A DNA stretch of 64,000 nt. Origin: Actinokineospora inagensis DSM 44258 (GTDB lineage: Bacteria > Actinomycetota > Actinomycetes > Mycobacteriales > Pseudonocardiaceae). Under the pieces are notes generated by a model. That model ran no database searches and was not told the DNA's origin. It saw only the letters and a list, made by a program, of their open reading frames with translations. Shown here piece after piece: positions 55,040 through 64,000 of this stretch (within the stretch, counting starts at the first letter, position 1; each line of letters begins with the position of its first letter). The translations under genes were made by a program, and so were the position numbers. Location: assembly GCF_000482865.1 (NCBI RefSeq), contig NZ_AXWW01000015.1, positions 16,732-80,731 of the forward strand. The letters are read 5' to 3'.

Positions 55040-56368
55040 TCAGTCGTGCCCGCCGAGAGCCGTGGCGATCTCCGACAGCCGGATCGTGTCCGTGGTGGAC
55101 TTGGCGGTGCCCAGCACGATCCGGTCGGGACGGATCAGTGCCGCCTGGACGCCCGCGCCCCGTAACCACTCGGCGTAGGGCGAGTCGAGGTCGACGACGG
55201 TCGGGTGCGGGCCGAGCAGGTCGTCGCTCCAGCCGTCGGCGGTGCGCCACTGCGGACACAGCGTGCCCGCCAGTGGGGTCCGCCGCACGAGGCGGCCGGG
55301 GTCGAGGGCGGGGGAGGAGAACCGGAGCGCCGCCGTTGGTATGCCGGGGAGCCGGGCGGCGGCGCCGATCACCGATCGTCGGACCGGCCCCGCGCTCAGG
55401 GCCCAGCCGACGATGTGCGCTGCCCGGATCATCCGCGTCACGTGCGGCGCCCGTTCGGTCTGGTACGTGTCGAGGATGCCCGGGTCGCCGCCGTCCAGGA
55501 CGAGGGCGAGCTTCCAGGCGAGGTTGTGCGCGTCCCGCAGCCCGGCGCCCAGTCCCTGTCCGATGAACGGCGGCCCCTCGTGCGCCGCGTCGCCGAGCAG
55601 GAACACCGGCCCGCGGCGCCACCGTTCGGCCACGCGGGACCGGAACGTGTACGTCGCCGCCCGGATGATCTCGATGTCGTCCACCGGGGTCCACCGCGCC
55701 AACAGGGTCCGCGGGTCGGCCGGTCCGTCCACCCGGAACTCCCAGCGGTAGTGGTCGCCGACGACCCGCATGAACGTCGCGGGCCGCCGCCGGTCGCACA
55801 CCTGGTGCACCCCACCCCAGTCGACGACGCCGTCGCCGCGCACGTCCACCACAAGCCACTGCTGCGGCCTGCCCAGCACCCGGCTCGTGATCCCGAGCTC
55901 CCGCCGCACAAAGCTATCCGCGCCGTCGCACGCCAACACGTACTCGGCTCTTATCTCGCCGCGGTCGGTCTGCACGGTAGGCCCATCGACACCGGTGACG
56001 GTCACGCCCCACTCCACCCGATCGCCGACCTCGTCGAGCAACAACCGCTCCAACGCCGGCTGCTCGAACATCGACGACTCCGCGACCCCATTCGCCCCGA
56101 CCGCCGAGTCCCGAGCGAACTCCGCAAGCACCCGCCCTCGCGGCTCGACCAACCGCAACCCCGGCATCCCCCGGCTGACCGCCTGAAACCGCCCCAACAC
56201 CCCGACGTCCTGCAGCACCCGGAGCACCTCACCGTCCAGGTGCACCGCCCGCGGTAACGGATAGGGCGCCGCATGCCGCTCCAACACCCTGACATCCACC
56301 CCGCGCCGCCCCAGCAACGCCGCCACCACCAGTCCGACCGGCCCCGCCCCGATCACCACCACCCGCAC
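55040..56368 (-). CDS. FAD-dependent aromatic hydroxylase (PHBH/MhpA type)
   Basis: A 442-residue class A flavoprotein monooxygenase. The start VVVIGAGPVGLVVAALL is the ADP-binding fold, CDGADSFVRRELGI the DG motif, and VFLLGDAAHEGPPFIGQGLGAGLRDAHNLAWKL the second FAD motif of MhpA-like hydroxylases. Substrates are usually phenolics or polyketides. GTG 56368 is preferred because the dinucleotide-binding fold begins at once; longer GTG starts upstream lack binding sites. Confidence 0.88.
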   Translation of the reverse strand: MRVVVIGAGPVGLVVAALLGRRGVDVRVLERHAAPYPLPRAVHLDGEVLRVLQDVGVLGRFQAVSRGMPGLRLVEPRGRVLAEFARDSAVGANGVAESSMFEQPALERLLLDEVGDRVEWGVTVTGVDGPTVQTDRGEIRAEYVLACDGADSFVRRELGITSRVLGRPQQWLVVDVRGDGVVDWGGVHQVCDRRRPATFMRVVGDHYRWEFRVDGPADPRTLLARWTPVDDIEIIRAATYTFRSRVAERWRRGPVFLLGDAAHEGPPFIGQGLGAGLRDAHNLAWKLALVLDGGDPGILDTYQTERAPHVTRMIRAAHIVGWALSAGPVRRSVIGAAARLPGIPTAALRFSSPALDPGRLVRRTPLAGTLCPQWRTADGWSDDLLGPHPTVVDLDSPYAEWLRGAGVQAALIRPDRIVLGTAKSTTDTIRLSEIATALGGHD

Positions 56369-56528
56369 GTCACCTGTATACCGCACCACCACCCCTGATC
56401 CCACTCTCCCCTTACCGCTACAAGCTATCAAGATAATTGACAGCGAGTCGGGCAATGTGCCACGCCACACCGGTACGGCGACAGTGGGCACCCCGCCCCT
56501 TCGATTCCCACCCACCTCACAGTTCCCC
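56369..56528. other. Upstream region of FAD hydroxylase gene
   Basis: Contains the likely promoter of the hydroxylase (relatively AT-rich segment near 56425-56450); no gene is seen. Confidence 0.35.
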
Positions 56529-56850
56529 TGTGCTCAGCCCGGACGACCAGAAGACCTCTGCCCTGCTCTGCCGCAATGACCAGAAGGCCCTGCTCCGCTT
56601 GCCCGGATGACCACAAGGCCCCGGGCAGCGTTGTCGGATAGCCAGAAAACCCTGCCCCTGCCTTGCCGGAATGACCAGAAGGCCCTGTCCTACTTGCCTG
56701 GACGACCAGAAGGCCTTGGCCTGCTTTGTCGGACTGCCAGAAAGCGCTGCCCTGCTTTGCCGGAATGACCAGAGAGCCTTGCCCTGCTTGCCCGGACGAT
56801 CAGAAGGCCCTGCCCCGTTTGTCGGCAGCCAGAAGGCCCCTGACCTGCTC
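56529..56850. repeat. Tandem ~31-bp repeats with three-unit higher-order pattern
   Basis: About ten degenerate units of 30-32 bp around the core CCGGAYGACCAGAAGGCC. Units alternate in sets of three (TGCCGGAATGACCAGAAGG; TTGCCCGGACGACCAGAAGG; TTGTCGG..GCCAGAA), giving a ~93-bp higher-order period, much like the 92-bp period at 15552-15735. It ends about ten bases before composite element D. Confidence 0.82.
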
Positions 56851-56860
56851 ATATCCCGAG

Positions 56861-56970
56861 TTGTCCACAATGGCCCTACCTGTCCACAGCGGACATTCAG
56901 TGCTGTTCCGGCCGGATTCGACCCCGTAGTCTGGAATAGGGTGGCCCCCCGGGCGGGAGGGGTCTGGGTT
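56861..56970 (+). repeat. Interspersed composite element, copy D (diverged)
   Basis: TTGTCCACA (56861-56869) and CTGTCCACA (56880-56888) are exactly 19 bp apart. TTCCGG (56906-56911) and TAGTCT (56927-56932) lie 15 bp apart where copies A-C have -35 and -10, and a GC-rich run follows with GGAAT at its start. The boxes are the best DnaA-box matches of the family. Confidence 0.7.
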
Positions 56971-57013
56971 GGGCCGGGTGCGGCGTGGGGCGGTGCGAGT
57001 TGGGCCGGTGTGG

Positions 57014-57139
57014 GTGAGGCCTTGCGGTCGCTGGCGGCGGTGCTCGTGTGGCGGGTGCGGGATGGGCCGGGTCTGGGGTGAGGCCCTGTGGTCGCTGGCG
57101 TCGGTGCTCGTGTGGTGGTTGTGGCGGGTCGGGGGACGA
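57014..57139. repeat. 63-bp direct repeat, two copies
   Basis: 57014-57076 and 57077-57139 are near-identical over their first 45 bp (ggtgaggcc, ggtcgctggcg, cggtgctcgtgtgg). They lie downstream of element D, before the end of the MFS gene. Confidence 0.7.
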
Positions 57140-57196
57140 CAAGGTGGCTGGTCGGTCGGCTTCCACGCGGCGGTGTCGACTCTGGCGACCGGTGGT

Positions 57197-60758
<3,562 letters not shown>

Positions 60759-60853
60759 CCCGCCAACCAACCGGCGTGTCCACGCCGACCGACGGTTGGC
60801 TAGGGCCTCGGTACGCCCGGAATCAGCGAGTTGTCGGCATCGCTGTGTGCCGT
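60759..60853. other. Region downstream of geoA
   Basis: Contains a pair ccaaccaaccgg / ccgacggttgg (about 60762-60797) that can form a terminator-like stem for geoA. Confidence 0.5.
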
Positions 60854-60965
60854 CCATCCACAATGCCCTGACCTGTCCACCGGTCCTCCCGCCACCCCCT
60901 TGACAACCCGCTCCCCGCGCTATCTTCAGGAATGGGCCCCCGGCCCCCGGGTGGGCGGGCTCCTG
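60854..60965 (+). repeat. Interspersed composite element, copy B
   Basis: CCATCCACA (60854-60862) and CTGTCCACC (60873-60881) are 19 bp apart. TTGACA (60900-60905), 15 bp, TATCTT (60921-60926). CAGGA (60927-60931) joins ATG (60932-60934), and the GC-rich hairpin closes with TCCTG (60961-60965). All spacings equal those of copies A and C. Confidence 0.85.
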
Positions 60966-61131
60966 CCTGGACCACGACGGCGCCGGAGTCAAGCGCGTGA
61001 TCGGGTGGAAACCGGCACGGGTGGCAGCCAGGGCGAGACCGGGTGGAAGTCGGTACAGGGTGGATGAAGCCGATCCCGGGGCCAGGTGAAGGCGGTACGC
61101 GGCCTGGGGTGCTGGGCGGCGGGCGATCGGG
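60966..61131. repeat. Tandem ~38-bp repeats between copies B and C
   Basis: About three degenerate 38-bp units with core cGGGTGGAAnnCGGnACnGGGTGG (units near 60993-61030, 61031-61068 and 61069-61110). The array lies directly upstream of copy C, as arrays do for copies A, D and E. Confidence 0.65.
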
Positions 61132-61243
61132 TTGTCCACAAGGCGTGGGGCTGTCCACAGCTGGTGGTCGGGTCCCCTTGACAAGTCGTGGATCGCGGTA
61201 CGGTCAGGAATGGGCCCCCGGCCCCCGGGTGGGTGGGGTCCTG
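61132..61243 (+). repeat. Interspersed composite element, copy C
   Basis: TTGTCCACA (61132-61140) and CTGTCCACA (61151-61159), 19 bp apart; TTGACA (61178-61183), 15 bp, TACGGT (61199-61204); CAGGA (61205-61209) then ATG; hairpin closing with TCCTG (61239-61243). It matches the hairpin of copies A and B almost base for base. Confidence 0.85.
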
Positions 61244-61439
61244 CGTACTGGGCGGGTGGTGAAGTGGCAAGGGTTGGGTGGGCCACGATGTGGTTGGTTC
61301 GGCGGGGTCGTGGTGGCGGGGGGGGGGGTGTTGGGGTGGGTTTCGGGGAACTGCTGAACAGTCGGGTTCCTTAGGCCGCTCGGCGCAATCGCGGGTGAGG
61401 GGGGCTGGGTGGGGTGGGGCTCGTGGCACACTCCGGGGC
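61244..61439. other. G-rich intergenic region with an 11-G run
   Basis: About 195 bp, strongly G-rich on the plus strand, with an uninterrupted run of 11 G at 61318-61328. The run is a likely site of slippage or of quadruplex structure. No gene is seen. Confidence 0.5.
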
Positions 61440-62111
61440 GTGTGGACATTGGGGTGGCGGGCGCTTTACCGCCAGGTGGTGCGGTCGTCGTTTGCGACTG
61501 TTCCGTTTTACCGGGAGCGGTGGGCGTTGTCCGGGCGCACTGATCCGGTGGTGGTGGCGGGGCGGGTGGGGGAGCACGGGGGTGCTGTCCCGGCGGCCGC
61601 GGTGTTGGAGCGGGTGTCGGATTTGGTGCCGTTGGCGGGTGGGTCGGCTGCGGTTGATCCGTTGCGCGGGTTGGACTTCGTGTTGTACCAGTGTGCGCGG
61701 GTGACGCCGGAGACGACGGTTGTCGGGGTGGCGCCCGCGCACCATCCGCGGGTGATTGACTTCGAGTCCACTCCGGACGAGTTGCGGGGGCACGTGTTGG
61801 CGGTGGGGACGCCTAAGCAGTTGGCGCGGTTCAACCGGGATGTGCCGCAGGTGCCGTTGGTGGCCCCCAGTGAACGCGGGGACCAGGGGTTGCTGGTGGA
61901 CGATCTGCTCGGGGTGCTCGGTGGGGTCCGTGATTGCGGTAACTGGCACTTGGACTGGCCGAGGGTTTACGCGAGGGAAACGTCGTTGGGTGTCGCGTTC
62001 ACGTTGTTGCGGCAGCGGTCGCCGCGGTTGGTGGACATCGTGCCTGCTGGTGGTGCTGATGGTCGGGTCGAGTTGTGTCCGCGGCACCGGAGTCCGGTGA
62101 TCGCGGTATGA
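61440..62111 (+). CDS. Hypothetical protein with PaaK-like N-terminus
   Basis: A 223-residue protein beginning at GTG 61440. Its N-terminus, ALYRQVVRSSFATVPFYRERWA, resembles the opening of phenylacetate-CoA-ligase-like enzymes, but the rest is too short for an adenylating domain and has no AMP-binding signature. It may be a stand-alone accessory or a degenerate relative. It overlaps the next gene by ATGA, so the two act together. A leaderless start is possible (CACACT six bases before the codon). Confidence 0.6.
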   Translation: MWTLGWRALYRQVVRSSFATVPFYRERWALSGRTDPVVVAGRVGEHGGAVPAAAVLERVSDLVPLAGGSAAVDPLRGLDFVLYQCARVTPETTVVGVAPAHHPRVIDFESTPDELRGHVLAVGTPKQLARFNRDVPQVPLVAPSERGDQGLLVDDLLGVLGGVRDCGNWHLDWPRVYARETSLGVAFTLLRQRSPRLVDIVPAGGADGRVELCPRHRSPVIAV

Positions 62112-63127
62112 AGGTGGATGTGTTCGACCCGCGTACCGACCCGGAGCCGGGGTACTGGGCCGGTTTGCGTGCGACCGCGGGGCTTCGGGCTGACTGGGAC
62201 TGGCGGGTGTTGGCGGCTCAGGCGTGGGGTGCGCGAACCGTCCAGCTCGTCACGGTACTCAAGGACGGTGACACTCCGAAGGCGGTGGTGAACGCGGCGT
62301 GGCTGGGTGCGCCGCTGCACCGGTTTTCCTTCAACGGCGCGCGGTCGCGGCCGTGGTTGGGCGCGTTGCACGTGCGGGGACCGGGTTCCGGCGCGGTGCC
62401 GGGCTGGTGGTTGGCCGACGACGTCCCGATCACCGAGTTGACCCGCACCTACGCGCGTGCGATGCGCCGCGAACTCGGTCCCGGTTGCCTGGCCCTGGTG
62501 TTGCGGCAGGTGACCGACGAGCAGGCCGCCGCGGTCGGGAAGCTCAAGGTCGTCCGGCCGACCGAGCCGATCTGGACGTTCCCGATCCGGGACTGGACCG
62601 ATCCCGAGGCGTGGTTGATGGCGTTGAGCCGCAGCAGGCGCAGCAACATGCGGGCCATCTTCCGGAAGGTGCGGGAGAACGAGAACCTGGAGATCCGCAC
62701 CGAGACCGGCACGACCGAGCTGGACGAGGTGCGGGTCGTCGAGGCGATGCGGTGGAACGACGACAAGTACGGCGGTCGCCTGGTGCCGCGGATCCGGGTG
62801 CTCAGCGCGTACCTGCGGGCGTTGGCCGAGCAGCCCGATGTCCGGTCGGTCAGCTACCTCGACCGCGACACCGGCAAGCTGATCGCGTTCGGCACCGTGC
62901 TCGACCACCCGACCCGGCCGGTGGTGCGGTCGTGGACGCAGCGGCCCGCCGAGGAGGGTGGCGCGAAGTACCTGTACTTCTACCACCTGGCCAAGCAGGT
63001 CGAGTGGGCCATCGCGAACGGCAAGCAGTACGTGGAATTGGGCAAGGGCAAGTCGCAGGAGAAGCAGTCGCTGGGTGCGTTCGAGTCGGCGCAGGCGGCG
63101 ATGGCGGTGCCTATCCGACCGTGGTAG
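62108..63127 (+). CDS. GNAT/FemAB-like acyltransferase
   Basis: A 339-residue protein whose C-terminal half (about 165-320) resembles GNAT_6/BioF2-type acyltransferases of the CelD/FemAB sort, with SRSRRSNMRAIFRKVRE and KYLYFYHLAKQVEWAI. Relatives act in cell-envelope polysaccharide or peptidyl transfer. It is co-translated with the preceding gene and converges with a flippase-like membrane protein, so an envelope glycoconjugate role is plausible. Its last 17 bases overlap the facing gene. Confidence 0.72.
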   Translation: MKVDVFDPRTDPEPGYWAGLRATAGLRADWDWRVLAAQAWGARTVQLVTVLKDGDTPKAVVNAAWLGAPLHRFSFNGARSRPWLGALHVRGPGSGAVPGWWLADDVPITELTRTYARAMRRELGPGCLALVLRQVTDEQAAAVGKLKVVRPTEPIWTFPIRDWTDPEAWLMALSRSRRSNMRAIFRKVRENENLEIRTETGTTELDEVRVVEAMRWNDDKYGGRLVPRIRVLSAYLRALAEQPDVRSVSYLDRDTGKLIAFGTVLDHPTRPVVRSWTQRPAEEGGAKYLYFYHLAKQVEWAIANGKQYVELGKGKSQEKQSLGAFESAQAAMAVPIRPW

Positions 63128-64000
63128 GCGCGGTGGCCTCTGTGGACAGTCTGGTGTGGAGCACCGACGCCTTGGTGGCCAGTCCGACCACCAGGGCCAG
63201 GAAGACGCCGACGGCGCCCAGCGGTCCGGTGGCGGCCAGCGCGGCGATGGTGGTCGCGACGAGCGAGGCGACGGCGGCGGACGTCGTCAGCGCCAGCACC
63301 GCGCCGTTGGTGTTCTCCAGCAGGAACACGGCGTAGACCACGGCGCAGAACGACGTCATCTCGACCAGCACGACCAGGCCGAGCAGCACCCGGTTCTCCG
63401 ATACCGGCGCGAGGGAACCGATGACGACGACGGCCACCACGAGCACGCTGTCGACCACCGCCGTCCACCCGGTGATCCGCTTGGCCAGCGCGCGTCCACC
63501 CGAGCCGCTGGTTCCGCGCAGCCGCAACGAGATCGCCGGTTGGATCAGCCGCAGCACCAGCACACCGAACGACCCCAGCGCGCTCGACACGAGGACCAGC
63601 ACGTACACCAGCGCCGTCTCGGCGGGCTTGGCCGCCACCGCCAACACGACGTAGAGGACGGAAACCCCGGCCGCGTCGGCGACATCGGAGAATCCCAGCA
63701 GCAGCACGCGTCGGTTCAGCAGCCCGCCGAGGCCGTCGCGGTTCGGCGACGGCCGGTCGCGGGACACCAGTGCGGCGAGCACGGCGCAGACGACGACGAG
63801 TCCGCCGACCAACGCGAGCAGGTAGCCGTACGGGTGCAGGACACCGGCGACGGCGAGACCGGCCATGCCGACCACCCACGCCGCGTACGCCATGAACGCC
63901 GCCATGTCCCGACCGGGCCGTGCCGCCAGTCGGTGCAGGGCGGCCAGGACCGACAACAATCCCAAACCGGCGGCGTTGGTGGCGGCCGCCGTGTAGAGCG
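63111..64000 (-). CDS. Polytopic membrane protein, flippase-like (5' end outside window)
   Basis: Partial gene of at least 296 codons; the frame stays open to the window end, so the true start lies beyond 64000. The visible part has about eight hydrophobic helices in pairs, a basic loop (SRDRPSPNRDGLGG) and no catalytic motif, resembling O-antigen or polysaccharide flippases (Wzx/MATE-like). The neighbouring acyltransferase supports an envelope glycan function. Low confidence in the precise family. Confidence 0.65.
   Translation of the reverse strand, partial: LYTAAATNAAGLGLLSVLAALHRLAARPGRDMAAFMAYAAWVVGMAGLAVAGVLHPYGYLLALVGGLVVVCAVLAALVSRDRPSPNRDGLGGLLNRRVLLLGFSDVADAAGVSVLYVVLAVAAKPAETALVYVLVLVSSALGSFGVLVLRLIQPAISLRLRGTSGSGGRALAKRITGWTAVVDSVLVVAVVVIGSLAPVSENRVLLGLVVLVEMTSFCAVVYAVFLLENTNGAVLALTTSAAVASLVATTIAALAATGPLGAVGVFLALVVGLATKASVLHTRLSTEATAPTTVG

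Noticed and set aside
56529-56850. Possible CRISPR array or repeat protein
   Set aside because: Degenerate 31-bp units without spacers; frames lack starts and are interrupted between units.
63150-63172. Two TGTGGA motifs as a sixth element copy
   Set aside because: Spacing is about 14 bp rather than 19 and the site lies inside the coding region of the membrane protein.

Overview
The window reads as high-GC actinobacterial chromosome, most likely order Pseudonocardiales (an inference from a DasR/dasABC chitin regulon, a complete conservon, a two-domain geosmin synthase, WhiB and anti-sigma genes, many GTG/TTG starts and leaderless-looking promoters). No rRNA, tRNA, prophage, transposase or CRISPR was found. 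Starts were re-chosen from ribosome binding sites, overlaps and promoters, so several genes are shorter than the longest open frame.

Layout. (1) 0.03-0.2 kb: a long imperfect palindrome; 0.3-1.3 kb: MarR-GNAT fusion. (2) 1.4-8.8 kb: chitin regulon, with a secreted CBM2-GH18 chitinase, a GH3 N-acetylglucosaminidase (dasD-like), the chitobiose-type ABC transporter dasABC and divergent dasR, with three good DasR (dre) sites. (3) 9.0-18.1 kb: a second amino-sugar locus: GH20 hexosaminidase, lactonase-fold protein, N-acyl-D-amino-acid deacylase, PLP/Zn D-amino-acid dehydratase-like enzyme, and facing them PfkB kinase, IclR regulator and RidA. Two copies of one palindrome (GTTGCA-N5-TGCAAC) lie before the hexosaminidase and before the kinase operon. 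Together these fit catabolism of oxidised chitin (GlcNAc-aldonic acid -> glucosaminate -> 2-keto-3-deoxygluconate -> KDPG). (4) 18.2-23.3 kb: PPOX-like protein, two paralogous secreted metzincins around an OmpR-type regulator whose phospho-acceptor Asp is Glu, and a trypsin-like protease/DRGH nuclease fusion. (5) 23.7-27.8 kb: conservon cvnABCD. (6) 27.9-35.5 kb: two CNNM/CorC-type proteins, a UDG-like protein, a TetX-like flavoprotein, and a GH65 phosphorylase with beta-phosphoglucomutase. (7) 35.6-46.5 kb: general-stress island with STAS proteins, WhiB, RsbW-like kinase, SigB/F-type sigma factor, small envelope proteins, SpoIIE phosphatase, YbdK and CYTH-CHAD; nine promoters there match GNNT-N14-16-GGGTAN. 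(8) 46.5-58.4 kb: SDR, MalQ, P450 plus ferredoxin, HisG, VOC, STAS, flavoprotein hydroxylase and MFS. (9) 58.5-64 kb: geosmin synthase, a small operon and the 3' part of a membrane protein cut by the window end.

The least expected signal is intergenic. Five loci (about 15.3, 53.5, 56.9, 60.9 and 61.2 kb) share one architecture: two DnaA-box-like 9-mers exactly 19 bp apart, then a promoter-like segment at fixed distance, then a GC-rich hairpin whose base holds AGGA-ATG. In four of the five a tandem array of about 30-38 bp repeats lies immediately upstream. I know of no named element with this layout; a database search is needed before calling it new.
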